Source: Flavivirga amylovorans (GTDB taxonomy: Bacteria > Bacteroidota > Bacteroidia > Flavobacteriales > Flavobacteriaceae). From it: a stretch of 64,000 nucleotides of DNA. Within the stretch, counting starts at the first letter, position 1. Every line of letters begins with the position of its first letter. The translations under genes were made by a program, and so were the position numbers. Shown here in pieces: positions 16,197 through 25,547 of the stretch. The stretch is from NCBI RefSeq assembly GCF_030540875.1, contig NZ_JAUOEM010000003.1:558001-622000 (forward strand), in the 5' to 3' direction. Under the pieces are notes generated by a model. The model worked only from the letters and a program-made list of their open reading frames with translations, was not told the DNA's origin and made no database searches.

Positions 16197-17390
16197 ATGA
16201 AAAAGTTTATATTCTTAATAGCAAGTTTAATCCTTACGGGATTTACTGTTAATGCCACCGCAACCAATACAGATACAAATACAACATCTATTTACAGCAG
16301 AGGTTATGGAAACTCTTTCATATTCGTTGAAAATGGCATTGAGTTTTCCGTATTCCGTGATGGACAGTTCGATTTTAACATACAACGCTATTCTGGTTCC
16401 AATGTGAATGTTTCAATAGGAACTCCTAATATAAACTTCAGTTTTAATTCTGGATATGACTATAATGCCTATGTTCAATATGATGAATTTGGCGCTATTA
16501 TTCAGATAGAAAACACCCCTATTTATTATGACTATTACGGACGTGTTAGTCAAGTAGGAAACGTAAATGTTTATTATAATAACTTTGGATATGTAAACCG
16601 CGTAGGTGGCTTATATGTACACTACAACAGATACAATCGTTTTTCACATTGTTCAGGCTTTATAAACGTATATAATAGAAGCTATGTTTACAGACCATGG
16701 CATCGTTATTACAGCATTCCTTCTTATGACTATTGTGTGGTTTACAATAGACCTTACAGAAGATATTATAGCCCGGTGCGTTATACTTATAACAGGCCAT
16801 TTTATAATAACTACAGACCTAGAACCGCTATTGCTAGCAGACGTGGTCATGTTGTAACAAGAAATAAAAGGTATGCTACTGTAAATAGAAGTACTAGAAA
16901 TGTAACACGAATAAATAGACAAGCAAATAACAGAAGAAGCATTGCGCAAACTAATACAAGACGTAGCAATACCATTAACGGAAATACTGGAAGAAACTAT
17001 TCAACAGGAAACAGAACAACTACGAAACGCAACAACTCTAATATAAATAAAAACACAAGAGGCAGATCTGTTTCTGCTAGAAAAAACACTGTTATTAATC
17101 ATAATAATAACACTAGAAGCGCTGGAAATAATAGTGTTAGAACAAATAAAGTGACACAACAACGTAAAAATGTTGTTACTCAAAAACCAAGAACGCAAAA
17201 TGTACGTACATATAATAGAAATAGAAACACCCAACGAGTTGCTACGCAGCGTACGGCTCAAAATAAATCTGGAGTAACGCAGAGAAAAAGTGTAAACAGA
17301 TATTCTCAAAGCAATAAGCCAAGAGTTACACAGAGTAGAAGTAAATCTAGTAATAACAATACAAGATCGACTAGTAGAAGACGATCATAA
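16197..17390 (+). CDS. Secreted repeat protein with long Arg/Asn/Thr-rich tail
   Basis: The 397-residue protein has a signal peptide (about 1-20), then IFVENGIEFSVFRDGQFDFN (about 42-61), clearly related to the protein at 14269. Next come tandem Tyr/Gly repeats such as YGRVSQVGNVNVYYNN and FGYVNRVGGLYVHYNR (about 95-145). From about residue 165 it becomes very basic and low in complexity (Arg, Asn, Thr, Ser, Gln). The basic tail could bind DNA, polyanionic glycans or another surface component. It has its own sigma-54-like promoter. It is likely secreted or cell-surface located; function unknown. Confidence 0.72.
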   Translation: MKKFIFLIASLILTGFTVNATATNTDTNTTSIYSRGYGNSFIFVENGIEFSVFRDGQFDFNIQRYSGSNVNVSIGTPNINFSFNSGYDYNAYVQYDEFGAIIQIENTPIYYDYYGRVSQVGNVNVYYNNFGYVNRVGGLYVHYNRYNRFSHCSGFINVYNRSYVYRPWHRYYSIPSYDYCVVYNRPYRRYYSPVRYTYNRPFYNNYRPRTAIASRRGHVVTRNKRYATVNRSTRNVTRINRQANNRRSIAQTNTRRSNTINGNTGRNYSTGNRTTTKRNNSNINKNTRGRSVSARKNTVINHNNNTRSAGNNSVRTNKVTQQRKNVVTQKPRTQNVRTYNRNRNTQRVATQRTAQNKSGVTQRKSVNRYSQSNKPRVTQSRSKSSNNNTRSTSRRRS

Positions 17391-17414
17391 CAATTTTGGT
17401 TGGTTAGTTTGGAA

Positions 17415-17457
17415 AGCCCTTCGACATGTTTGCCTCAAAGCGACATCGAGGGGTTTT
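17415..17457 (+). terminator. Probable imperfect hairpin terminator
   Basis: AGCCCTTCGACATG (from 17415) can pair imperfectly with CATCGAGGGGTTTT (to 17457). The TTCGAC motif also resembles a family of dispersed palindromes seen elsewhere in the window, so it may be a repeat used as a terminator. Confidence 0.45.
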
Positions 17458-17472
17458 CTGTTTTTACAGTAT

Positions 17473-18930
17473 TTATTTAATCTTCAAATAGCGTTCAATT
17501 AATCTTGAAATATCTTCAGAAAACTTAAACCTATAAATTACAAATAGATATAACGCTGTAATTAAAGTAGACTTTAAAGCTATATTTATGATCGGGTAAA
17601 AAGGAAATTCCCAAAAATAAAAAAGCAAAACACTTAAAATTATTAAAACAGCTATCCTAAATATATCTGCTGTAAAAGGATGAATTCTAAACTTCTTATA
17701 AACAAAAAGCAACTTGATTGAATCGTATGCAAAAACAGCAATAGAAGTTGCTAACGCCGCTCCATTTATACCTAATAAAGGGATAAAGACCATGTTTAAA
17801 ATAATCATTAAAATAATTAGGGCTATCCCTAAGAATAATACTGCTTTATAATAATCACTATTAAATAAAATAGCATTATTACTGCCTAAAAAGGCATCAT
17901 ACAATTTAGTGACACTAACTATAAGTACAACAAAAAGCCCGCCACCAAATTCTTCAGGAATTATATAATACAATTCATTAATATTCAACACTATTAAAAG
18001 AAATATAAATCCACTTATTATAAATAAATTTAAGGAGCTTTTTTTGTATAAATCTTCTAGGTCATCAAATTTTTTCTCATTTAAATACTTAGCCGATAAG
18101 GGAAGTAAAATTTGATGCATGGATTCTTGTGGCACAGCAATAACTGTAGCTATAAAAACAGCTACATTATAATATGCAATCTCCTTAATATCAATATAGT
18201 GTCCTAACATAACCTTATCGACATCCAAAAGTATGGTCGCTATAGATCCTGCAATGATTATTAAAAAAGAATACTTCAAAATATGACTAAGCCCATTCAC
18301 GCGCTTAAACATAATAACAGGTGGCTTAATACTAAATGCGTACAAGTTCATAACAAGCATTCTTAAAACATAAACACCAACCAATCCCATCATAAATTGC
18401 TCAACACTAACAACTTTGAAGTGTAAAAAAAACAATAAGATCATAGTTCCAACTCGGTGAAAAACTTCTTTCATAAAGTTTCCAAATACGGTTTGCATCT
18501 GCACTTTTGCCCAAGCAAAGAATATTTCGAAATATGCCAAAGCAAGGGCTATTATTATAATATGCCACAAGTAATTTTTGATAATAACATTCTTTTCAGA
18601 TAAAAAATCACCAATGATACTATAACATATATAGTTAAAAAAACTTAAAGGAATGACAATTATAAATGGCAAAAATAACATGAGCGTTAAAAAGCTATTT
18701 AATGATATCCGCGTTTTAAAAGATGAATAAAACTTAACTAACGTATTATGTGCTCCAAAAGCCATTAAGGGCATAATAACATATGCTAAAGACAGCATAT
18801 ACCCTACCATACCATAATATTCGTCACTAAGAAATTCCGTATAAAGAAACAAGGTGTTTATAGCTCCTATAAAAAAACCTAAATATGTTGAGACAACATT
18901 TTTAAAAGATTGTGAAGCTACTACTCCCAT
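17473..18930 (-). CDS. Polysaccharide flippase-like membrane protein (MOP/MATE superfamily)
   Basis: The 485-residue protein is hydrophobic throughout with about 12-14 membrane helices and the N-terminal SFKNVVSTYLGFFIGAINTL typical of lipopolysaccharide flippases (Wzx/RfbX-type, polysaccharide biosynthesis proteins). Such proteins flip lipid-linked oligosaccharides across the inner membrane. It lies 86 bp after the glycosyltransferase at 19017 on the same strand and probably forms an export unit with it. The exact substrate is not visible. Confidence 0.88.
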   Translation of the reverse strand: MGVVASQSFKNVVSTYLGFFIGAINTLFLYTEFLSDEYYGMVGYMLSLAYVIMPLMAFGAHNTLVKFYSSFKTRISLNSFLTLMLFLPFIIVIPLSFFNYICYSIIGDFLSEKNVIIKNYLWHIIIIALALAYFEIFFAWAKVQMQTVFGNFMKEVFHRVGTMILLFFLHFKVVSVEQFMMGLVGVYVLRMLVMNLYAFSIKPPVIMFKRVNGLSHILKYSFLIIIAGSIATILLDVDKVMLGHYIDIKEIAYYNVAVFIATVIAVPQESMHQILLPLSAKYLNEKKFDDLEDLYKKSSLNLFIISGFIFLLIVLNINELYYIIPEEFGGGLFVVLIVSVTKLYDAFLGSNNAILFNSDYYKAVLFLGIALIILMIILNMVFIPLLGINGAALATSIAVFAYDSIKLLFVYKKFRIHPFTADIFRIAVLIILSVLLFYFWEFPFYPIINIALKSTLITALYLFVIYRFKFSEDISRLIERYLKIK

Positions 18931-19016
18931 TAATTCTTTATACTATTTTATAATTAAATTTCGAATCCAAAGAGTATTAATATGTAATAAATTAAAACCT
19001 ATTATGCTTTGTATTC

Positions 19017-20300
19017 TTATTTTTTGATTAGCGCTACTAACTGTTGTGTTAATTGTTTTCTACTGTATTTTTGCAAGCCAATTGGATGCGATTGTAAGCT
19101 TTTATTTTTAAACGCTTTGTAATGTTCTAAGATCGTTGTTTTTAACGATTCATAATCATCGTAATTAAAATAAACACCTGTATTTGTTTCCTTAATAATT
19201 TTTTCAACATCAGAACCATTGGGTCCTATTGCCATAATGGGTCTATTTGAAACCATATATTCAAATAATTTTCCTGGTATAATACATTTAGTATCCTCTG
19301 AATCGATTTCTATTAATAGCAATACCTGTGATTTTTTTTGACATGCAATAGCTTCTTTATGTGAAACATAACCCACTTCATTAACACAATCGCTTAAATC
19401 ATTATTTCTAATACTTTCTAGCACATCCACACTAACAGCTCCTATAAAATTAAGCTGAAAATCTTTTAAGAAATCATCGTTTTCTTTCCTAAGATCACTT
19501 AACACGCTCCACAAAACATCTGGATTTCGTTTTGATAATAAAGACCCTATGTGTGCTATTGAAAATTTTGAATCCAACTCAAAAGCAGTAGTTGTTTCAT
19601 AATCATAACCATTTGTAATAACTTCTATCGGCTGACTTGTTATTTCCTGAAATTCTTTTTTGGTAGTGAAGCTCGTTACAATTATCTGACTCGCAGTATT
19701 TAAAACCTTTTTTTCTAAAACTTTATGCTTTTCTTTTGAAGCTTTAGTTAATTTTAACTGCTTATGATAACCAATCGTTGTCCAAGGATCTCTAAAATCG
19801 GCCAACCACTCTACTCCTAGGTCTTTTTTTAATTGCAAACCAATAAGATGTAAGCTATGCGGTGGCCCAGTAGTTATAATAGTGTCTATATTATTTTCTA
19901 AAATATATTTCGAAAGGTACACCACTGAAGGCTTTACCCAACCAATTCTAGCATCCGGTATAAAAAAATTACCTCTTATGTAAAGCATCACTTTTTCAAT
20001 AAAGCTTTGCTTTTTATAATCAGGTATAATCCCTTTACTTATAGTTTTTGATGATTTTTTTGAAAAAAGCCCTGCTAATTTATAAGGTTCTTTTATGGGG
20101 TATTTTAAAACTGTGACGTTATTCGGAATCTCAGAGACTAAACTTTCATCCACTAGTGGATAATTAGGTGCTTCTGGAATGTAAACAATAGGATCAATAT
20201 GAAACTCTGGTAAGTATTTAACAAATTTCAACCAACGCTGTACTCCAGGGCCACCAGATGGTGGCCAATAATATGATATTATAAGTACTTTTTTTTTCAT
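19017..20300 (-). CDS. GT4-type glycosyltransferase
   Basis: The 427-residue protein has a GT-B fold pattern: an N-terminal SYYWPPSGGPGVQRWLKFVK (about 9-28), the middle TTGPPHSLHLIGL, and a C-terminal sugar-donor domain with SIAHIGSLLSKRNPDVLW and the family-typical glutamate in IPGKLFEYMVSNRPIMAIG (about 342-360). It would add a sugar from a nucleotide donor to a lipid-linked or surface glycan. It is followed by the flippase gene. It lies 108 bp downstream of the YfhO gene; the gap holds a degenerate TTCGACCCCACTCAA repeat at about 20371. Confidence 0.88.
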   Translation of the reverse strand: MKKKVLIISYYWPPSGGPGVQRWLKFVKYLPEFHIDPIVYIPEAPNYPLVDESLVSEIPNNVTVLKYPIKEPYKLAGLFSKKSSKTISKGIIPDYKKQSFIEKVMLYIRGNFFIPDARIGWVKPSVVYLSKYILENNIDTIITTGPPHSLHLIGLQLKKDLGVEWLADFRDPWTTIGYHKQLKLTKASKEKHKVLEKKVLNTASQIIVTSFTTKKEFQEITSQPIEVITNGYDYETTTAFELDSKFSIAHIGSLLSKRNPDVLWSVLSDLRKENDDFLKDFQLNFIGAVSVDVLESIRNNDLSDCVNEVGYVSHKEAIACQKKSQVLLLIEIDSEDTKCIIPGKLFEYMVSNRPIMAIGPNGSDVEKIIKETNTGVYFNYDDYESLKTTILEHYKAFKNKSLQSHPIGLQKYSRKQLTQQLVALIKK

Positions 20301-20408
20301 TAGGTTTTTCCTATGAAGGTGGACATCTAAACAATCGAAACTAGATTAATATCATGACTTCTTGCCTTCACTTCGACCCCACTCAATATAATACACATGA
20401 ATGACAAA

Positions 20409-22832
20409 TTATTTCTTTTTAAACCTATAGAACAAACCTCCAAGCAACAATATTCCAAATAAGACAGAACTCGCTAAAGCAATACGGCTACCCGTTTTAA
20501 CCACTTCAGGGTCAAATTTAAATTCTATTGTGTGGCTACCTGCTGGTATTTGCATACCGCGCAATATGTAATTAACGCGCATATGCGAACACTCTTCTCC
20601 ATCTACAAAAGTTTTCCATCCGTTACCATAATATATTTCAGAGAAAACGGCAAACCCTTCATTTGAATTTTTAGATGTATACTTTAAATAATTTGGGGTT
20701 ACTTCAACTAAATCAATAGTGGCTAACGAATCAACTACATACTTCTGTTTTATATCTTTTAGCGTCTCCAAAGCCTTGTGTGACGAATAAATAGCCTTAA
20801 TTTTATTAGGCAAGCTATCTAACTGCTTAATTTCTTCATTTGCCGATTCTACTTTTTGCAAACTTTGTATAAACCATGCATTGCCATTTGCTTCATTATT
20901 TTTATAAGAAAACAAACCTTCTTTCTCATCTTGGGCTATAATATATTTGGTATTAAACATGCTAAGCACATTCATATTGTTTTGTGATACATAAAAATCA
21001 AAAACTTCTCTGTAGCGCTTTAATTCCGCAGCATTATAGCCATTTAGTGAGTTATGGAAATATGAAGGTTTTGATGGGCCAGACACTAAATCAAACACTC
21101 TGAAATGTGAGGTATCTTTTAAAATCTCTTTATCCACTTCATTAGCTTGAAAAGGTTTATTTACTCTAATGGACGATACAAAATCATCATTATTAACATA
21201 ACGCTTATTAACGCCAACCAAATCAAAAAGAATCAAGCCTAAAAATACGACTATAACCCATTTTTCCTTTAATTTATCTCTCAAGAAAGCAAAAATAACT
21301 CCTGCGGACAGCAATACTAAAATAAGTGTTCGTAAAGAATCTTGTGTGAATATGGTTTTTCTATCTTCTTTAAGGGCTCTAACAAAATCCTGTCCGTAGG
21401 CTTGTATGTATTGACCATCTCTGGCTCCAACAAAATCAAATAATGACGACTTAAACAGCAGGAATACCAAAGCAAGCCCGCCAGTAATGATACTGGTATA
21501 CTTTAAAGCTTTAAGTTTATCCTCTTTTTTTTCAAAATCATTAAATAATCTTACTAATCCAAAAATTGCCAATACAGGAATGCATAACTCTAAAATCACT
21601 TGAATAGAACTAACTGCTCTAAATTTGTTATAAAGCGGCACATAATCAATAAAGAAGTTTGTCAAAAACCCTAAATTCTTTCCATAAGACAACAATAGCG
21701 ACAATAAAACGCCTCCAACAAGCCACCATTTTAGTCGTCCTTTCACAAGAAATAATGCGAAAACAAATAAAAACAACACAACAGCTCCAATATATGCTGG
21801 TGCTTCAACAATAGGTTGCTTTCCCCAATACATGGGTGCGTGCTTAGATTCTTCTAATGCTTGTGTCGTGGTAGCTCCTAATCTTCTAAAAGCTTCGTAT
21901 GTAGCAGAATTTCTACCAACATCTTCACCATTTCCTCCTCCCATGAATCTTGGAATGAAAAGATTAAAAGTTTCAACAATACCATAGCTAAATTGTGTGA
22001 TATAATCCCTGTCTAAGCCTGAAGTTACTGGTTTGGGTGACCCATCTGGGTTTATAGTCAATTCGCTTTTTCCACGAGTACTTTCTTTTACATATTCTTG
22101 CGTAGCTAAGATATTTGTAGCATTTAAAGCTATTGAAAGCACAACGGCAGCAACTAAAACACCTATCGATTTAAAATAATGTGGTAATATCTTTTTTCTG
22201 TAAGCATCAACTAAATACGCAACGCCTAAAACAATGACTAATAATAACAAATAGTAAGTCATTTGAAAATGGTTAGCAACAAGCTCTAAGCCCATAGCTA
22301 TAGTTGTTAATAAAAACCCAGAAATATACTTTTTTTGAAACACAAGTAAAATACCACTTAAAACTAAAGGCATATAAGCAATAGCATGCGCTTTACTATT
22401 ATGTCCCACTCCTAAAATAATTATTAAATAGGTTGAAAACCCAAAAGCAATAGCACCAAGTGCAGCAAGCTTAAAGTCGACTTTTAAGACTAATAGTAAT
22501 ATATAAAAACTCAGTAGGTATAAAAACAAGTAATCTGCTGGTCGAGGTAAAAACCGTAGTGTTAAATCTAACTTCTTAATATAATTATGAGGATACTTTG
22601 CTCCTAACTGATAGGTTGGCATACCTGCAAAAGCGCTATTTGTCCAGTAAGTCTCCTCTCCTGTAGCTGCTTTAAAATCCTTCTGTTGCTTGCTCATGCC
22701 TATATATTGCATGATATCACTTTGAAAAATCTGTTTTCCTTTTAAAACAGGGCTAAAATAAGCCAGAGAAAGTATTATAAATCCTATTAAAACTAATAAA
22801 TGAGGACCTATTCTTTTGATTGAAAGTTGCAT
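20409..22832 (-). CDS. YfhO-family integral membrane protein
   Basis: The 807-residue protein has many membrane helices (N-terminal helix at about 12-28, at least ten more), then the conserved TYWTNSAFAGMPTYQ (about 60-75) and a large C-terminal extracytoplasmic domain (about 520-780) ending in a last helix, LASSVLFGILLLGGLFY. YfhO-type proteins resemble GT-C glycosyltransferases, and some relatives transfer sugars to surface polymers such as lipoteichoic acid. The substrate here is unknown. It sits upstream of a glycosyltransferase and flippase on the same strand, fitting a role in glycan modification. It starts 31 bp after the DUF4834 gene. Confidence 0.88.
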   Translation of the reverse strand: MQLSIKRIGPHLLVLIGFIILSLAYFSPVLKGKQIFQSDIMQYIGMSKQQKDFKAATGEETYWTNSAFAGMPTYQLGAKYPHNYIKKLDLTLRFLPRPADYLFLYLLSFYILLLVLKVDFKLAALGAIAFGFSTYLIIILGVGHNSKAHAIAYMPLVLSGILLVFQKKYISGFLLTTIAMGLELVANHFQMTYYLLLLVIVLGVAYLVDAYRKKILPHYFKSIGVLVAAVVLSIALNATNILATQEYVKESTRGKSELTINPDGSPKPVTSGLDRDYITQFSYGIVETFNLFIPRFMGGGNGEDVGRNSATYEAFRRLGATTTQALEESKHAPMYWGKQPIVEAPAYIGAVVLFLFVFALFLVKGRLKWWLVGGVLLSLLLSYGKNLGFLTNFFIDYVPLYNKFRAVSSIQVILELCIPVLAIFGLVRLFNDFEKKEDKLKALKYTSIITGGLALVFLLFKSSLFDFVGARDGQYIQAYGQDFVRALKEDRKTIFTQDSLRTLILVLLSAGVIFAFLRDKLKEKWVIVVFLGLILFDLVGVNKRYVNNDDFVSSIRVNKPFQANEVDKEILKDTSHFRVFDLVSGPSKPSYFHNSLNGYNAAELKRYREVFDFYVSQNNMNVLSMFNTKYIIAQDEKEGLFSYKNNEANGNAWFIQSLQKVESANEEIKQLDSLPNKIKAIYSSHKALETLKDIKQKYVVDSLATIDLVEVTPNYLKYTSKNSNEGFAVFSEIYYGNGWKTFVDGEECSHMRVNYILRGMQIPAGSHTIEFKFDPEVVKTGSRIALASSVLFGILLLGGLFYRFKKK

Positions 22833-22863
22833 GAAAGTATATTAAGAACAATGTTGGTGAAAA

Positions 22864-23148
22864 TTAATCAATTTCTTCGTAATCGACATAATCACCTACA
22901 TTTTTATTTGAGGTTTTGGTTTTAGGCATCTTATCGATGGTAACTTCTCCTTCTTTTTTTTGCTTTTCCTGTTGTTGTTGATTTCTAAATTGACCAAATT
23001 GGTCACCAAAACGTTGTTCTGCTTTCTTAGCAACATATTTAACAAGAAACGGAGCAAATAGACGTGATAAAATTTTTATCCCAAAGTAAATAAGGAGAAT
23101 GATTAGTATCATTCTGACAAAACCTGTTACAGATGCAAATTGTAGCAT
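22864..23148 (-). CDS. DUF4834-family small membrane protein
   Basis: The 94-residue protein starts at the ATG at 23148 (MLQFASVTGFVRMILIILLI), because the TTG upstream at 23166 lies within a TATTTTTG -7 box. One membrane helix (about residues 12-27) is followed by ILSRLFAPFLVKYVAKKAE, a family marker, then a Gln-rich stretch and an acidic end. DUF4834 proteins are common in Bacteroidota, with no known function. It precedes yfhO in the same direction and is probably co-transcribed. Confidence 0.8.
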   Translation of the reverse strand: MLQFASVTGFVRMILIILLIYFGIKILSRLFAPFLVKYVAKKAEQRFGDQFGQFRNQQQQEKQKKEGEVTIDKMPKTKTSNKNVGDYVDYEEID

Positions 23149-23308
23149 AAAAATTATTTTTAACAAAAATACAATTCTATACGTTTAAAAAACGTTCAAA
23201 AATGATAAAAAAAGTATAAAATATCTATATTTGAAAAAAGTCTTTGAACTTAAATATGATAATAATGTATTACAAATATGTTACTAATTGTATACTAAAA
23301 CCTTAATT

Positions 23309-24343
23309 ATGAACCCAATGAAATCTACCTTATGCTTTTTATTGACTTTAATTTCAATTCAAGCATACAGTCAATATACAGATGTTATCAACTCAAATAG
23401 ACCAGGTGTGTCGCGAAGTGCCTTTTCTGTTGGTACAAACGTTGCTCAATTTGAAATAGGGCCTTATATCACAAAAGAAAAACGAACACCAGCCCCTACT
23501 TATGAAGTATCGGGATTCGGAATTGATTTTGCTGCGCGGTATGGATTATTATTTGAAGAGTTAGAATTAAATATTGAAGGAACTTATCAAAATGACACTA
23601 AAACCTTCACTTCTAATTTTTCTGCTGAAGAAAAACGTTCCAACTTTAGAACGATAGCATTTGGAGCTAAGTACCTAGTGTACGACCCTTATAAAAATAC
23701 TGCAGAAAAAAAGCCAAACTTATACAGCTGGCGCGCAAACCACAGCTTTAAATGGAGTTCTTTAATTCCTGCTATATCAGTGTATCTAGGAGCGAATTTT
23801 GATACAAAAGACAATCCATATACAGCTCCAGGAGTTGAAGGCTTTAGCCCAAAAGTAATGATAGCTACTCAAAATAATTTTCCTGGAGGATGGGTATTTG
23901 TTATGAATTTAATAAAAGATAGAATTGGATCTGAACAATCAGATTTTCAATATATTTTAACATTAACACATGCTTTCAATCCCAAGTTAGTTATATTTGG
24001 AGAGGCCCAAGGGATACAAAGTGATTTTTATGCCGATAATCTTTTTAGATTTGGAGGCGCTTACTTATTAGGAAGAGATCTTCAATTAGACACAGCATTA
24101 ACTTTTAACACAAAAGATACACCATCTGTTTTTGGTGTCAATTTTGGAGTATCTTATAGATTAGACTTTCATGAAGATAAAGAACAAAAAGATAAAGATA
24201 TAAATAATGGTAATTCAGCTAAAGAAGAAGGAAAAAGAAAATCCAGACGTAATAAAGGCAAAAAAAGTGATATCGATATAGATAATAATAACAATACAAA
24301 AAAACGAAAAAAACGAGACGATATAGATTTTGACGACAATTAA
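23309..24343 (+). CDS. Outer-membrane beta-barrel (transporter/MetA-like) protein with charged tail
   Basis: I start at the ATG at 23309 (an in-frame TTG further upstream is less likely); a second ATG at 23318 (MKSTLCFLL) is also possible. The signal peptide is about 1-23. The mature region has NRPGVSRSAFSVGTNVAQFE and alternating-hydrophobicity strands ending in VFGVNFGVSYRLDF, as in the outer membrane transporter family related to phenol-degradation MetA. From about residue 290 the protein continues as a tail of Lys, Arg, Asp and Asn (about 55 residues), outside the predicted barrel. It has a TATATTTG -7 box at 23226-23233. Confidence 0.72.
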   Translation: MNPMKSTLCFLLTLISIQAYSQYTDVINSNRPGVSRSAFSVGTNVAQFEIGPYITKEKRTPAPTYEVSGFGIDFAARYGLLFEELELNIEGTYQNDTKTFTSNFSAEEKRSNFRTIAFGAKYLVYDPYKNTAEKKPNLYSWRANHSFKWSSLIPAISVYLGANFDTKDNPYTAPGVEGFSPKVMIATQNNFPGGWVFVMNLIKDRIGSEQSDFQYILTLTHAFNPKLVIFGEAQGIQSDFYADNLFRFGGAYLLGRDLQLDTALTFNTKDTPSVFGVNFGVSYRLDFHEDKEQKDKDINNGNSAKEEGKRKSRRNKGKKSDIDIDNNNNTKKRKKRDDIDFDDN

Positions 24344-24373
24344 GAATCAAAACAACTATCATTTTAACCTTAT

Positions 24374-25495
24374 ATGATAATAATTAAAGAAATACATAAA
24401 AAGAAGGACTTAAAAGCCTTTGTTAAGTTCCCTTTTAAACTTAATAAAAACTCAAAATATTGGGTACCACCAATTATTAGTGAAGAAATTAAAACATTTG
24501 ACCAAAAAGAAAACCCTGTATTTAATGATGCTGAAGCCAGATTATTTCTAGCTTATAAAAACGATAAAATTGTTGGTCGTATAGCAGCCATAATCAATTG
24601 GCTGGAAGTAAAAGATCAAAATACAAAAAAAATGCGTTTTGGCTGGTTTGATGTTATTGATGATGTAGATGTTACAAAAGCTTTATTAGACAAGGTCATA
24701 GAAATTGGAAAAGAAAACAATCTTGAATTCCTTGAAGGTCCCGTTGGGTTCTCTAATCTTGATAAAGTAGGTGTTGTTACAGAAGGCTTTGATCAAATGG
24801 GAAGCATGATCACTTGGCACAACCTACCATATTATGCTGATCATTTCAAAAAATTGGGCTATGATGTTGCAAAATCATACTCTGAGAATATCATGGAGTT
24901 TAAAAATATTAAATCTGATTTTTTTACAAGAATGCAAGGGGTTATAAAAAAGCGTTATGGACTAAGAGCTTTAAATTTTACAAAAAACAAAGACATACTT
25001 CCTTATACCGATGAAATGTTTGATGTATTTTCTAAATCGCACGCTGTCCTTTCAACGTTTGTAGAAATAAATGACGAGCAGCGTGAATATTTTAAGAAAA
25101 AATTCATTGGGTTTTTAAACCCAGAATATGTGAAATTTGTATTAGACAAAGATAATAAGCTCGTTGGTTTTGGAATCGTTACCCCCTCATACGCAAAAGC
25201 TTTGCAAAAAATGAATGGCAAGTTGTTTCCTTTTGGAATCAAACATTTATTACACGCAAAGAAACATGCCAAAACAGTTACTTTTTATTTAATTGGTGTT
25301 TTACCTGAATACCAAAACAAAGGTGTTACTGCTATTATTTTTGATGAATTTCATAAAACATTTACTGAAAAAGGCATTGAACTATGTGTAAGAGGTCCCG
25401 AATTGGACGACAATGTTGCTATTCAGCAAATATGGAAGAATTTTAAGCCTGTAGTTAATAAAAGGCGTTGCACATTTAAAAAAGATATCGCATAA
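24374..25495 (+). CDS. GNAT-like acetyltransferase domain protein
   Basis: The 373-residue soluble protein begins with FVKFPFKLNKNSKYWVPP (about 16-33), then ARLFLAYKNDKIVGRIAAII, similar to GNAT N-terminal strands. Its C-terminal third contains YLIGVLPEYQNKGVTAIIFD (about 303-322), which looks like the acetyl-CoA-binding motif Q-x-x-G-x-A, so a GNAT-type fold is likely. I recall this as a conserved Bacteroidota family with variable database names. The acceptor substrate is unknown. It follows the outer membrane protein by 30 bp and may be co-transcribed with it. Confidence 0.65.
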   Translation: MIIIKEIHKKKDLKAFVKFPFKLNKNSKYWVPPIISEEIKTFDQKENPVFNDAEARLFLAYKNDKIVGRIAAIINWLEVKDQNTKKMRFGWFDVIDDVDVTKALLDKVIEIGKENNLEFLEGPVGFSNLDKVGVVTEGFDQMGSMITWHNLPYYADHFKKLGYDVAKSYSENIMEFKNIKSDFFTRMQGVIKKRYGLRALNFTKNKDILPYTDEMFDVFSKSHAVLSTFVEINDEQREYFKKKFIGFLNPEYVKFVLDKDNKLVGFGIVTPSYAKALQKMNGKLFPFGIKHLLHAKKHAKTVTFYLIGVLPEYQNKGVTAIIFDEFHKTFTEKGIELCVRGPELDDNVAIQQIWKNFKPVVNKRRCTFKKDIA

Positions 25496-25527
25496 AAAAA
25501 TCCGATTCAATTATGAATCGGATTTTT
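25496..25527. terminator. Intrinsic terminator between convergent genes
   Basis: A 14-bp stem (25496-25509 with 25514-25527, core TCCGATTCA/TGAATCGGA) around ATTA, with A and T runs. It serves the GNAT-like gene and the convergent PLP-enzyme gene that ends at 25548. Confidence 0.85.
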
Positions 25528-25547
25528 CATCTATATTATGAAATATA

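Noticed and set aside
16653-17309. Antisense reading frames of about 100 residues opposite the secreted repeat protein
   Set aside because: They mirror the low-complexity, repeat-rich coding strand and have no start context or recognisable domains.
23149-23166. TTG start at 23166 for the DUF4834 gene
   Set aside because: It lies in a TATTTTTG promoter box on the minus strand; the ATG at 23148 gives the typical family start.
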